A DNA stretch of 64,000 bases from Paludibacter sp. (GTDB lineage Bacteria > Bacteroidota > Bacteroidia > Bacteroidales > Paludibacteraceae), in assembly GCA_028710895.1 (NCBI GenBank), contig JAQTTH010000003.1, forward strand, positions 62,001 through 126,000, read 5' to 3'. The position numbers were made by a program, and so were the translations under genes. The notes under the pieces are model-generated. The model did not search any database and was not told the origin of the DNA. It saw only the letters and a list, made by a program, of their open reading frames with translations. Shown here in pieces: positions 1-9,546 of this stretch. Positions within the stretch are counted from its first letter, which is position 1. Each line of letters opens with the position of its first letter.

Positions 1-189
1 GGTTGGGGTGCAGTGCTTCGGACAGTTGGTGAGGGTCATTCTAGATCGGAGTATTGGGATGACGTGACGAAAAGTGTGAAAACAACTCTTTCTCCAACCG
101 GTGGATTTACTTCTTTTAGTTTGGATTCTGATAATTTGAATACTGTGTTTGGGCCGGCAGGAAGTATCCGTTTAATATTGCATTTTTAA
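1..189 (+). CDS. C-terminal end of an unrecognised protein (partial)
   Basis: Frame 1 is open from the window edge to a TAA at 187-189 and encodes the last 62 residues of a protein. The fragment is rich in Ser, Thr and Gly, has the segment WGAVLRTVGEGHSRSEYWD and ends in IRLILHF. No family is recognised and it lacks the usual features of a T9SS sorting domain. The final hydrophobic residues ending in Phe resemble the last strand of an outer-membrane barrel, but this is weak. The start lies outside the window. Confidence 0.55.
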   Translation, partial: GWGAVLRTVGEGHSRSEYWDDVTKSVKTTLSPTGGFTSFSLDSDNLNTVFGPAGSIRLILHF

Positions 190-322
190 GCAGCATGTAA
201 TTATAAGATAATTATATTGTATAAATAAGATATAATTCAGCTCTTTTCACACCGAAGTAAAAATAAATGAACAAATTCTGAAATAATGCCCTACCTTTAC
301 ATACTAATTAAAATATAACGAC

Positions 323-427
323 ATGGCAAAATCGCAGAACGCACAGAAAAATGTAAAGAAAGAGCCTGTAAAAACGGCTAAGGAAAAGAAGGAAGAGAAG
401 AGAGAAAAGAAAGCTAAAAACAGCTAA
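323..427 (+). CDS. Small lysine-rich protein, 34 residues
   Basis: A short ORF runs from ATG 323 to TAA 425-427. It encodes 34 residues that are about half Lys and Glu, beginning MAKSQNAQKNVKKEP and ending KKAKNS, with no hydrophobic segment. It is bracketed by a possible promoter element (TACCTTTA at 292-299, close to the Bacteroidetes TAnnTTTG box) and a strong hairpin terminator at 451-482. This supports an independent small gene. From memory, similar tiny charged proteins starting MAKS(K/Q)NAQK occur in other Bacteroidetes with no known function. The composition would suit a nucleic-acid-binding or ribosome-associated peptide, which is only inference. Confidence 0.6.
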   Translation: MAKSQNAQKNVKKEPVKTAKEKKEEKREKKAKNS

Positions 428-450
428 TTGGCTTGATGTAATATCCAACA

Positions 451-482
451 ACAAAGAGACGCTCATTTGGGCGTCTCTTTGT
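451..482. terminator. Hairpin terminator between convergent genes
   Basis: A perfect 12-bp stem (451-462 with 471-482) closes an 8-base loop. It lies between the small lysine-rich gene and the end of the minus-strand regulator gene, so it probably ends transcription of the small gene and possibly of both. Confidence 0.75.
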
Positions 483-502
483 GTGTAGCATAAAATGGAT
501 AT

Positions 503-3388
503 CTACAACCGCTGTAAAAACTCACCCAGATTTGTATCCCTGTCGAGATTCATTTTCTTCCGCAATCGATACCTGTTTGTCTCTACACTTCGTACCGACA
601 TATTCAGCAACGGAGCTATATCTTTCGATGATAAGTCCATTTTGAGGTATGCACACAGTTTTTTATCACTTGTATTTAGTTCGGGATACATCTCGCCCAA
701 TCGTTTCAGGTAGTTTTCGTATACCAAATCGAAATTTTCTTCAAAGCGTTTCCAGTTATTATCGTTTTCAATATTCTCTCGGATATTACGTTCCATCTTG
801 CTCAGGCGCGATAAGATGGCATGTGAATCGGAATGACTGTTTATCTCGTGACTTACTTTATTGATATTATCCATTATTTCGAGAAGAATTTCATTTTTAC
901 GTATTAAATTCATCGTTGAACTCGCCAATTCCTGCGATTTATGTCTAAGCTCATATTGCAACTGCTGATTTTTCAATTCTTTAATTTCTCTTTTCTTTTC
1001 CGAAGTTTCAGCCTCGTGTTGTTTTTGTTGTTCTTTTATCTCTATCTCTTTGCGTCGTTCCATATCAAGAGCCCCTTTTTTCGATGAATAATTAACCCAA
1101 ATAATAAGTCCAAAAATCAGCAAGAGTATAATAATGACATAAATTCCAAAGGCAATCTGAGTTTCGTACCAGGCTGGTAAAACTGTAAAAGAATAGGTGC
1201 AAATGGCTTCTTTGGCCTCCAGAATATCGCGTGCACGTACTTTAAATACATAATGTCCCTTGGGCAGCTGGGTATACTCTTTTACGTTGTTACTGCCAAA
1301 CTCCGACCAGGTTTCGTCGTAGTTTTCGAGCATATAACTATACTGTACAATTCCTTCGAAACGATATTCGGGCGCAATAAATTCGAAACGAAGTGAGTTC
1401 TGGTTGTGAGTGTATGTTTCACTCAACTGGAAATTTCTGCCTGAATATTTACCGGGATGCAATGTTTTGTCGTTTGTTATTACAACATTATGCAGGAACA
1501 CTTTGAATGTGTTGTTGGTTGCAGTTTCTTTTTTTGTGTCGATTAAACTAAATCCATCTTCGGTACTTAATATCAGGTTATTCTGATCGATAAAGTTGAA
1601 ATGCTCAAAACCAATAATGATTTTTGGTTGGAGAATACGGTAAGTCAAAGAATCCATTGTATAAGTTTTGTCTGCCTTCTTCTTAGCTAAACCAACAAAT
1701 CGCCCTGAAACACACCACACATCACCTGTGTTGCTTTCGTGCAATCGCATGTAGCTTGGTGGGGAAGCAAATAATTTGTTCCATTTATCGTATGGGTCCA
1801 TTTTGTTTGTTTTCTTGTTGTACTGATAAAAGCCACGTTCCGAAGAGAAAATTATTTCGTTTCCTACGCGGAAAAGTGTATTATTTCTATTGCTTGGGAA
1901 TCCTTTTGTTTCATTGTATAAATCAACCTTTGTGATACTGTCTACTGCAGTGTTAAAATGCAAACGGAATAAACCTTTCTGCCAGTGACTAAACCACAGG
2001 GTACCATCCGAATCTTCTTCGAACATTGGACTGGACTCATTAAACTTACCTTTTATAAAATGCGAGAAACGCCATTTATTGCCGCTTTTCTTTAAAATGA
2101 ATAACCCCTGGTAAGAGCAGCCTATAATCAAATCGGGATGAGTTCGAAGTTGCTTGAATCCCCAGGTTCCGGAAAGTCCTTCTATGCGTTCGTTGTGATC
2201 GGGATAAATAATAAATGCTCCCTGGTCGTCTCCGCAAAAAAGTGTATTGTCAATTTCATTTAAGCACCATATCTGACCTTCCATTCCCGGTATCAATTTA
2301 AGTTGAGTTGTCATCTGATTGTTTGTCATTGGATATGAAGTGGCGTACAACCCCTGATTTGTACCGAAATAAAGTGTGTTTTTTCGCAGAAACGATGTAT
2401 ATCCGGCTCCGTATAAGTTGTTAGTGCCAAAAATATTCAATATCGGACTGTTTAGCATCACATAATCTATCCCTTTATCGAGTCCAAGCCAAAGATTCTG
2501 TTGATTATCAAATGCCGCACTAAGTACCGTATTGTTTTGAAGACCGGAGTAAGTGTTTACAAAAATTACGCTTCCATCGGCGATGTTCTGCACAGCAATA
2601 CCACGTTGCACAGTTCCAAAAACAAGTTGCTTTCCGTTGGTTGTGGCACAGAAAACCTGATTCTGTTTTAAAAACTCATCAAATCCGGTGTTATACGGTA
2701 CTATCGATGAACCATCGAAAATGTACACTCCATTAAAGCTTGTAACAAACAATATTTTATTATCGCCGAAAGGTAATATAGAACAAACCTTTTTGTTGAC
2801 AAGAACTTCCGAATCGGGAATTCTCACAAACAGGTTTCCATTCAACATAAAAACGCCACTGTGAGTGCTTGTTACAAACAAAATGTTATGCACAAAGGCA
2901 GATGCATCAATATTAAAAGGAAATGGATACTTTGTTATTTTAGTTCCATTGTATTGATAAACAACTTTTTCGGCCTGAAAATAAATGTTTTTGTTGCCGG
3001 AAAAAATATTGTACAATTCGTTAGATCCAACCGGATCAATGCCAAGCTTAGTTATTAATGAATAATATTCGAACTTGCCTGTTTTCTCTTTTTGATAAAA
3101 ACCAAAATCATTGAAAGTGGAAGCATAGAATTTTCCATCCCTCGAATGCAATAACGAGCGTACATTTGTTCCATTCTTTATAGGTATTGTTGTCCAGTTT
3201 TTTCCATCAAACTCGAGTAGTCCATTGTTGTTGGCAAAATACATACAATTCGATTCACTCTGTGCTATAGCCCAGTTTTGCGTACCGGACTTGTAATTAT
3301 CGCGGGTAAAATTACGAACCATTGGTTGATTTGCCTGTACTGATATTACAATGAAGATTAAACTAACTAAATTCAGTGCTCGTTTCAT
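503..3388 (-). CDS. Membrane-spanning propeller / Y_Y_Y / LuxR-type HTH regulator of the glucan locus
   Basis: This 961-residue protein has an N-terminal signal sequence (about 1-19) and a long extracytoplasmic region of two-component-regulator propeller repeats (about 30-660). A Y_Y_Y domain (about 680-744) and one transmembrane helix (about 745-767) follow. Next come a charged coiled coil (about 770-860) and a C-terminal helix-turn-helix of the LuxR/GerE type (about 904-961, with the recognition segment VRSVETNRYRLRKK). It resembles the sensor half of hybrid two-component regulators, but no histidine kinase or receiver domain is present. The DNA-binding domain is joined to the sensor only by the coiled coil. 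It is divergent from susC 300 bp away, so control of the beta-glucan locus by sensing oligosaccharide in the periplasm is likely but inferred. Confidence 0.85.
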   Translation of the reverse strand: MKRALNLVSLIFIVISVQANQPMVRNFTRDNYKSGTQNWAIAQSESNCMYFANNNGLLEFDGKNWTTIPIKNGTNVRSLLHSRDGKFYASTFNDFGFYQKEKTGKFEYYSLITKLGIDPVGSNELYNIFSGNKNIYFQAEKVVYQYNGTKITKYPFPFNIDASAFVHNILFVTSTHSGVFMLNGNLFVRIPDSEVLVNKKVCSILPFGDNKILFVTSFNGVYIFDGSSIVPYNTGFDEFLKQNQVFCATTNGKQLVFGTVQRGIAVQNIADGSVIFVNTYSGLQNNTVLSAAFDNQQNLWLGLDKGIDYVMLNSPILNIFGTNNLYGAGYTSFLRKNTLYFGTNQGLYATSYPMTNNQMTTQLKLIPGMEGQIWCLNEIDNTLFCGDDQGAFIIYPDHNERIEGLSGTWGFKQLRTHPDLIIGCSYQGLFILKKSGNKWRFSHFIKGKFNESSPMFEEDSDGTLWFSHWQKGLFRLHFNTAVDSITKVDLYNETKGFPSNRNNTLFRVGNEIIFSSERGFYQYNKKTNKMDPYDKWNKLFASPPSYMRLHESNTGDVWCVSGRFVGLAKKKADKTYTMDSLTYRILQPKIIIGFEHFNFIDQNNLILSTEDGFSLIDTKKETATNNTFKVFLHNVVITNDKTLHPGKYSGRNFQLSETYTHNQNSLRFEFIAPEYRFEGIVQYSYMLENYDETWSEFGSNNVKEYTQLPKGHYVFKVRARDILEAKEAICTYSFTVLPAWYETQIAFGIYVIIILLLIFGLIIWVNYSSKKGALDMERRKEIEIKEQQKQHEAETSEKKREIKELKNQQLQYELRHKSQELASSTMNLIRKNEILLEIMDNINKVSHEINSHSDSHAILSRLSKMERNIRENIENDNNWKRFEENFDLVYENYLKRLGEMYPELNTSDKKLCAYLKMDLSSKDIAPLLNMSVRSVETNRYRLRKKMNLDRDTNLGEFLQRL

Positions 3389-3691
3389 ATATTCAATATT
3401 TAATGTTTATCCATTATTTTTCAAAAACCTATTCAATGTTAGTATATTTTTCTTAGTTGAAATTGGTGTTGAAATGTGTTATAAAACATATTATGAAAAT
3501 ATGTATTGATAATCAGATATATAATGTTTTGTTTGATGTATTATTGAGTAGTGAAACTCATTGGTAAACGTATTCTTGTGTGGTAAAAAATTTTATATAT
3601 CGGATAGATAGCTCTACATTTGCAATGTTCGAAATCCATAAATATGTAAAATTATTTCAGGATTTAATTGTACCAATTTATTATATAGTCT
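3389..3691. promoter_or_regulatory. Divergent intergenic region between regulator and susC
   Basis: These 303 bases are very A+T-rich and hold no gene. On the plus strand TACATTTG at 3615-3622 matches the Bacteroidetes -7 consensus TAnnTTTG exactly and would give a leader of roughly 64 bases before the susC ATG. A clear -33 TTTG is not seen; only TTTTA occurs near 3591. On the minus strand TAGGTTTT (3431-3424) is a weak -7 candidate for the regulator. No inverted-repeat operator was recognised. Confidence 0.5.
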
Positions 3692-6600
3692 ATGAATATG
3701 AAAAAAACATTTTTACTCTTAATCAGCCTGGCATTTGCTTTCGTAGTATCGGCACAGAGCCGGCAAGTATCAGGTGTTGTTACAGCTTCGGATGATGGTT
3801 CACCTTTAACCGGTGTTTCCGTTGTGGTAAAAGGCATGAGTGGCGTTGGAACGATTACAGATGTTGATGGAAAGTTTAGCCTTAAAGTTCCCGATGGTAA
3901 ATCATTGTCATTTTCCTATATCGGTTATACTCCTCAGCTCATAGTTATCAATAAAGATGCACAATTGAAAGTTGTACTTGTTCCTGATTCAAAAATGCTT
4001 GATGAAGTTGTTGCTGTTGGTTATGGTACAATGAAAAAGAGTGATTTGACGGGTGCAGTTTCGTCAGTGAATGCCGACAAACTAAAGAAAACACCAGTAT
4101 CAAGTATTGATCAGGCTTTACAGGGACGTGTTTCAGGCGTAACAGTAAATGCAAATAGTGGACAACCTGGTGCTGCAGCTTCAGTATATATTCGTGGTAT
4201 AGGTTCACCAAATGGAGATACCAAACCACTTTATGTCGTTGATGGCGTAATTATGAATGGCATTAGTTTTTTAAGTCCTAGTGACATTACATCGCTGGAA
4301 GTTTTAAAAGATGCATCTTCAACTGCAATTTACGGATCGCGCGGAGCCAATGGAGTTATACTTGTAACTACTAAGAAGGGTATTGATAGTCCAAAAGTGA
4401 ATATTTCCTTTGATACCTATTTTGGTGTTCAAAACCGCGGGAAAAAAATCAATTTGATGAAACGAGATGAATTTGCACAAGTAAAATCAACTTTAAATGG
4501 GTCGAATGATTATTTAGTTGCAAATGGCTTAAATAAATGGATTGAAAGTTATCTCACAGGTAAAAAATCACCCTATTTCCCTAAAATAAAAACAGATGTA
4601 TATCCGCAAGGAATGGATTACACGACGGTGGATACTGATTGGCAGGATGCTGTTTTTCAAAAAGATGCTACAATTCAAAACCATCATATTTCTTTTGATG
4701 GAGGTACTAAAACGTCGCAATATGCAGTCAGTGCCAGTTTCTTCGATCAGCAGGGTACACTTATAGGATCCAACTATAAACGTTTTACTTTAAGAATGAA
4801 TACAGCTTTTCAGTTGCGTAAATGGTTAAAGGTAGGTGAAAACTTTTCATTAATATCCTCGACTAGTAGAAATGCCATGAATAATAGTCCTAGCGCCGGA
4901 GCATCTATACTTACAGCTGCTCAGGCAATGGCACCCTGGGATCCTACACATTATCCTGCAGGTTCATGGAGTTATAACACATCTGTTGCGGCAGGTTTCC
5001 CTTCTGGTAGAGATTTGAGTAATCAAATTTCAGCTTCATCGAATTTTAAAAATGTAACAAACCCACTGAGCATGGTTCAAAACTCAGTTCCGGAAAATAA
5101 AAACGAACAGTATATTGGCGATGTATTTGTTGAACTCACACCTATAAAGGGCTTGACGATTCGATCGGATATTAGTATGGATAAAGGTTATACAACGGAT
5201 AAATTATTTAAATATAGTTACTTATATTCGGCATTTGATAAATCAGATAAGAATTTCTTTACAAGTACTTTGTCGAACTATTCAACAATGATTAATGAAA
5301 ATACAATTAGTTATAATGCTAAGATAGGGAAACATGATTTCACAATTTTGGGAGGTCAAACAACTCAGGAAGCTAATTATTATTCAATTGGTGGTGCAGG
5401 AGCAACAATACTTAATGCAGTTCCGGAAAATTGGTTATTATCAAAAACAACCGAGCAACGGACATATGCAGGAGATGGGATTAGCAGATCAAGGATGTTT
5501 TCTGTGCTGGGTCGACTGATGTACAAGTTCGATGATAAATACATTCTGACCGCAAATATCCGATCTGATGGTTCCAGTAGATTCCCAGACAATCCAACGG
5601 GTATTTTTCCGGCTTTCGCTTTTGCATGGAAACTAAACGAAGAATCATTTATGAAAGAACTGAAAAATGTTGACCAATTAAAATTGCGTTTTGGATGGGG
5701 AAAAATTGGCAATGATCAGATTCCTGGAAAAAGTTTTATTCCGGAAGTATTTAATGGAGGTCCAACCTTTGTTGATTATGTATTAGGAAGCAATCAGGCT
5801 TTGGCTAATGGAGCCGCATATCTGACCACTGTAAACAATGGAGGTCATTGGGAAAATCTTACATCTTCCAATATTGGTGTTGACTTCGGTTTTTTTAATG
5901 GATTGATAGCAGGTAATCTGGATTTTTTTGTTCGTGACACGCAAGATGCATTATTGACTGTAAAAGGACCTGCACAAGTTGGAAATCGTTGGGATCCTTA
6001 CGCAAATGTAGGAATAATTCGAAATCAGGGAGTTGAATTGATGTTGGAACACAAAAACAAAATTGGCAATGTAAATTATAATGTAGGTTTTAATGCATCA
6101 TTTATAAAAAATGAACTGATTAGTTTAAATGGTGGCGACATTATTTATTACGATAAAGCAATTTGTGATAAAGGCTACTCGCTATTTACATTTTATGGAT
6201 ATAAATATGATGGTGTATTTAAATCAGATGAAGAAGCTTTAGCCTATAAAAATTCGAAAGGAAAGGTAATTCAGGAAGGTGCTGTTGGTGGTGATGCACG
6301 CTTCATAGATCAAAATGATGATGGCAAAATTGATGATGCCGACCGGGTTGATATTGGTAATAATTTTCCCGATTTTACCTATGGATTTAATGCTGCCGCT
6401 GATTGGAGAGGAATTGACCTGCAGTTATTCCTTCAGGGTGTTGCCGGAAATCAAATTTACAATGCAGCACGCGAACGTCTCGAAGGCAAAGGAGAAGAAT
6501 CAACATTAAGTACAGCAATGCGTAATGTATGGACTACCACTAACCCAAATGGAACAATTCCGAATCCCTACGGAAGTACAAATAATATGCGTGTATCCAG

Positions 6601-6841
6601 TAGATTTGTTGAAGATGGATCTTATCTGCGTATTAAAAATATACAGATAGGATACTCTCTTCCAAAGAAGTTGATAGAATCAATGAATATTAGTCGCTTG
6701 CGTATCTATTTGTCCGGCAGTAATTTGCTGACTCTGACAAAATATACAGGCTATGATCCTGAAGTTGGCAATCACGGCGTTGATTATGGAAATTATCCAC
6801 AATCTGTAACATTTTTAGTTGGTGCAAATGTCAGTTTTTAA
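3692..6841 (+). CDS. SusC/RagA-family TonB-dependent outer-membrane transporter
   Basis: The 1049-residue protein starts with a signal peptide ending VVSAQ (about 1-22). A carboxypeptidase-regulatory-like domain follows (about 23-110, with TDVDGKFSLKVP and SYIGYTPQ). The TonB-box-like/plug region contains DEVVAVGYGTMKKSDLTGAV and the signature GSRGANGVILVTTKKG, and a long beta-barrel ends in VGANVSF. Size and motifs are typical of SusC. It forms the import pore that works with the SusD lipoprotein encoded 47 bases downstream. Given the enzymes in the locus the substrate is probably beta-1,3-gluco-oligosaccharide. A second ATG two codons in (MKKT) is an alternative start. Confidence 0.95.
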   Translation: MNMKKTFLLLISLAFAFVVSAQSRQVSGVVTASDDGSPLTGVSVVVKGMSGVGTITDVDGKFSLKVPDGKSLSFSYIGYTPQLIVINKDAQLKVVLVPDSKMLDEVVAVGYGTMKKSDLTGAVSSVNADKLKKTPVSSIDQALQGRVSGVTVNANSGQPGAAASVYIRGIGSPNGDTKPLYVVDGVIMNGISFLSPSDITSLEVLKDASSTAIYGSRGANGVILVTTKKGIDSPKVNISFDTYFGVQNRGKKINLMKRDEFAQVKSTLNGSNDYLVANGLNKWIESYLTGKKSPYFPKIKTDVYPQGMDYTTVDTDWQDAVFQKDATIQNHHISFDGGTKTSQYAVSASFFDQQGTLIGSNYKRFTLRMNTAFQLRKWLKVGENFSLISSTSRNAMNNSPSAGASILTAAQAMAPWDPTHYPAGSWSYNTSVAAGFPSGRDLSNQISASSNFKNVTNPLSMVQNSVPENKNEQYIGDVFVELTPIKGLTIRSDISMDKGYTTDKLFKYSYLYSAFDKSDKNFFTSTLSNYSTMINENTISYNAKIGKHDFTILGGQTTQEANYYSIGGAGATILNAVPENWLLSKTTEQRTYAGDGISRSRMFSVLGRLMYKFDDKYILTANIRSDGSSRFPDNPTGIFPAFAFAWKLNEESFMKELKNVDQLKLRFGWGKIGNDQIPGKSFIPEVFNGGPTFVDYVLGSNQALANGAAYLTTVNNGGHWENLTSSNIGVDFGFFNGLIAGNLDFFVRDTQDALLTVKGPAQVGNRWDPYANVGIIRNQGVELMLEHKNKIGNVNYNVGFNASFIKNELISLNGGDIIYYDKAICDKGYSLFTFYGYKYDGVFKSDEEALAYKNSKGKVIQEGAVGGDARFIDQNDDGKIDDADRVDIGNNFPDFTYGFNAAADWRGIDLQLFLQGVAGNQIYNAARERLEGKGEESTLSTAMRNVWTTTNPNGTIPNPYGSTNNMRVSSRFVEDGSYLRIKNIQIGYSLPKKLIESMNISRLRIYLSGSNLLTLTKYTGYDPEVGNHGVDYGNYPQSVTFLVGANVSF

Positions 6842-6888
6842 ATAGGAAGTCAAAATAGATAGGTCATCAAATTTAAAAAAACAACAAA

Positions 6889-8454
6889 ATGAAAAAACAT
6901 ATTTATAGAGTACTGTTCATTTTTATACTAACATCTACGTTGGTTTCATGCGAAGGTTGGTTGACAGAACCTGCACCTGGTGTTACAACATTAAAAGATT
7001 TTTTTACAACCGGGAAAGCAGCTATTCAAGCTGTCAATGGCACTTATGTGCCATTAATGTGGGAGTTTAATTCAACTTATTACCCTGAATGGTTTATCGG
7101 TGATGTAATGTCTGATGATGCACTTAAAGGTGGTCAAAGTATCGGCGATATGTCATCGGTGTACGACATGGAAAATTTCAAGACGGCAACAAATAATACG
7201 TATCTTCTTGATTTTTACAGAGCTCAATATCAGGGGATAGCCCGTGCAAACTTAGTGTTGGAGCAAGTTCCACTGATGAAGCCTGATACAACAATGAATG
7301 CCAGCCTTAAAAATCGTCTGCTTGGAGAAGCAAGATATCTTCGTGCGATGTATTATTTCCGTTTAGTAAGAGTTTTTGGAGGGGTACCTAAAGTTGATTT
7401 TGTTATCCAGTCGTCTAATCAATGGAAACAGCCCCGTGCAAATGCCGACTCAATTTATAGTTTTATTATTTCTGATTTAGAGTCAGCAAACGCCTTACTT
7501 TGGAGGAAGAGTAAATATCAGGCTACTGATCTTGGACGTGCGACTAAAGGTGCTGCACAAGCTATGCTATTGAAAACATACCTTTATACAAAGCAATATG
7601 AAAAAGCTAAAGCGTGGGGAGATTCTATTATTGCATCGAATGAATATGCTCTGGTAAGTAATTATGCCGATAACTTTACTTTGGCCGGTGAAAACGGAAA
7701 GGAATCTGTTTTTGAAATTCAATATATGGATGATCCAACAAGTGATTATGGGCAAGGGAATGGTTTCACGCGTGGGACATTTACAGTAATACTTACCCGT
7801 TCCCGCTCATCGAAAGCAGGTGGTTGGGGATTCAATAAACCGACTCAAAACTTATACGACAGTTATGAAACCTCTGACCCCCGAAGAGATGAAACCATTT
7901 TCAATCCAACAGATGCAGATATGACTAATCCGAATGAGGAAATATATTTAGGGTCAAGGTATCTCAATAAAAAATACGCTATGATGAAACCCGATGGTTC
8001 GTATATTGGTCTATCACACTTTTCCCGTGGCCCTATCAATAATAAAGTGATTCGTTATGCTGATGTATTGCTGATGTATGCTGAAGCATGCTGTGAACTG
8101 AATACTCTTGACAGGGCAAAATGGGCTTTAGAAGAAGTCCGGAACCGGGCTCGTGGTGGAAATGCTGCTATCTTACCGGCATTCCCCAATTATAATTCCT
8201 ACTCCGATAATCAAACTGATTTGCGCAAAGCAATTCGTCACGAACGTAGGGTAGAATTGGCGATGGAAGGTCACCGTTGGTTTGACATTTGCCGCTGGGG
8301 AATAGCTAAAGAAACGATGGATACTTACAAAGCCGGCGAAACTGCAGCTGCACAAGCCGAAATGTCAACTTTCGTTGCAGGAAAACATGAATTGTTTCCT
8401 ATTCCGGCTGCTGAAATTGATTTGAATCCAATGGCACAAAATCCCGGATATTAA
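6889..8454 (+). CDS. SusD/RagB-family glycan-binding outer-membrane lipoprotein
   Basis: This 521-residue protein has a lipoprotein signal with Cys21 (TLVSCEGW), the helical tetratricopeptide-like SusD fold signatures LLGEARYLRAMYYFRLVRVFGG and RYADVLLMYAEA, and the C-terminal motif NPMAQNPGY found in SusD proteins. SusD sits as a lid on the SusC barrel and captures oligosaccharides at the cell surface. It follows susC directly and precedes the T9SS surface protein. The substrate is inferred from context as beta-1,3-glucan. Confidence 0.95.
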   Translation: MKKHIYRVLFIFILTSTLVSCEGWLTEPAPGVTTLKDFFTTGKAAIQAVNGTYVPLMWEFNSTYYPEWFIGDVMSDDALKGGQSIGDMSSVYDMENFKTATNNTYLLDFYRAQYQGIARANLVLEQVPLMKPDTTMNASLKNRLLGEARYLRAMYYFRLVRVFGGVPKVDFVIQSSNQWKQPRANADSIYSFIISDLESANALLWRKSKYQATDLGRATKGAAQAMLLKTYLYTKQYEKAKAWGDSIIASNEYALVSNYADNFTLAGENGKESVFEIQYMDDPTSDYGQGNGFTRGTFTVILTRSRSSKAGGWGFNKPTQNLYDSYETSDPRRDETIFNPTDADMTNPNEEIYLGSRYLNKKYAMMKPDGSYIGLSHFSRGPINNKVIRYADVLLMYAEACCELNTLDRAKWALEEVRNRARGGNAAILPAFPNYNSYSDNQTDLRKAIRHERRVELAMEGHRWFDICRWGIAKETMDTYKAGETAAAQAEMSTFVAGKHELFPIPAAEIDLNPMAQNPGY

Positions 8455-8467
8455 AACTAAAAATATT

Positions 8468-8505
8468 GATAGAAATCAGCTTTGTCAATTAAGTTGATTT
8501 CTATC
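8468..8505 (+). terminator. Intercistronic hairpin after susD
   Basis: A perfect 11-bp stem (8468-8478 with 8495-8505) with a 16-base loop lies just after the susD stop. No uridine run follows directly, so it may be a processing or stabilising hairpin or a partial terminator that lowers expression of the downstream enzymes relative to susCD. Confidence 0.45.
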
Positions 8506-8559
8506 TGAAAAATTCAAAAATAATCATTCTAATTTATTCATTTTTAAATCATTCATGTT

Positions 8560-9441
8560 ATGAAAAAAGTTACTTTTTCTTTGATTTTGACTGCATGTTT
8601 AGCATTTGCAGGAAGTGTTTTTGCACAAGACGACTTTACAAAAGGGTCTAACTATTATTTGATTTTCTTAGATGATGTTTCGGCAGCTAAAATTCCAACT
8701 GCTAATATCAAAAAAGATTTCCGGGTAGATGATACTAACAATTTTTTATATGTATGGAATGCCACATACACAGCTTTAACCCCATCTGGTCCAAACTGGA
8801 ATGGTGAGGTGACTGATTTTCTTACTTTCTCGGTGAATTCAGTTGGTTGGTCAGGTTTAGGTTTTTCAGGTCCTGTTGCGAAAGATATGACTGGCGTAAC
8901 TGCTGATTACACTCTTCATATTGCCATGAAAGCATCGAACACTGCTTCCCATATTATCGGTATGGATGGCCCTGGTGGACTTTCTGCCAGAATATGTATT
9001 GGTGCAACGGCTTTTGTAGATGGTGCAACTACCTACCAACCATATACAAACTTTACCCGCGACAATAAATGGCATTTAGTTGAAATTCCAATGTCGGCTT
9101 TTTTCAATCTGGGACTTCGCTATCCGGAAGCCGTACCAGCTGCTGCTAATGTATTATATATGCTAAGTGGTGGGGTATCCGGAACAACAGTAGCTATGGA
9201 TGCTATTTTCGTGTATAAAAAAACAGCCACTGCCGTGAATACAGTGAAGGCTGACTTGGATGTGATGCAGACAAGCAAAACTCTTACTGTTGTTGGTGCT
9301 ACTCAACCCATCGATTTGTATAATGTAACAGGAGCTAAAGTAAGAACTTCAAACGAAGCAATCATGGGTATTGAAAATCTTCAAAAAGGTATTTACGTTG
9401 TACGTTGCGGAAATTCAAGCAAAAAAATCCAGATCAGATAA
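8560..9441 (+). CDS. Secreted glycan-binding-type surface protein with T9SS sorting domain (SusE/F position)
   Basis: The 293-residue protein has a signal peptide (about 1-22, ending SVFAQ). A single beta-rich domain (about 25-225) looks like a galactose-binding jelly roll (HIAMKASNTASHIIG, DNKWHLVEIPMSAF, MDAIFVYKK). The tail (about 235-293, PIDLYNVTGAKVRT and LQKGIYVVRCGNSSKKIQI) is a type A T9SS sorting domain. Its place directly after susD is where SusE/SusF surface glycan-binding proteins are usually encoded. A beta-glucan-binding role is therefore likely, though no catalytic motif or exact family could be named. The domain resembles the repeated jelly-roll-like modules of the protein at 11577-13772. 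Confidence 0.75.
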   Translation: MKKVTFSLILTACLAFAGSVFAQDDFTKGSNYYLIFLDDVSAAKIPTANIKKDFRVDDTNNFLYVWNATYTALTPSGPNWNGEVTDFLTFSVNSVGWSGLGFSGPVAKDMTGVTADYTLHIAMKASNTASHIIGMDGPGGLSARICIGATAFVDGATTYQPYTNFTRDNKWHLVEIPMSAFFNLGLRYPEAVPAAANVLYMLSGGVSGTTVAMDAIFVYKKTATAVNTVKADLDVMQTSKTLTVVGATQPIDLYNVTGAKVRTSNEAIMGIENLQKGIYVVRCGNSSKKIQIR

Positions 9442-9479
9442 TCGCAATTTCCCTCTAAATTAATCCTGACTTTTTACCC

Positions 9480-9520
9480 TTTAATACTTATCGAAGGTAA
9501 ACCCTTCGGTAAGTATTAAA
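9480..9520 (+). terminator. Long intercistronic hairpin before the first GH16 gene
   Basis: An 18-bp stem (9480-9497 with 9503-9520, one G-U pair) with a 5-base loop fills the gap between the surface protein and the first GH16 gene. No T-tract follows, only a mixed A+T sequence. A terminator or attenuator with readthrough, or an RNA-stabilising element, is possible. Confidence 0.5.
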
Positions 9521-9546
9521 TCTAAATTATCTTTCAAATCAGTATT

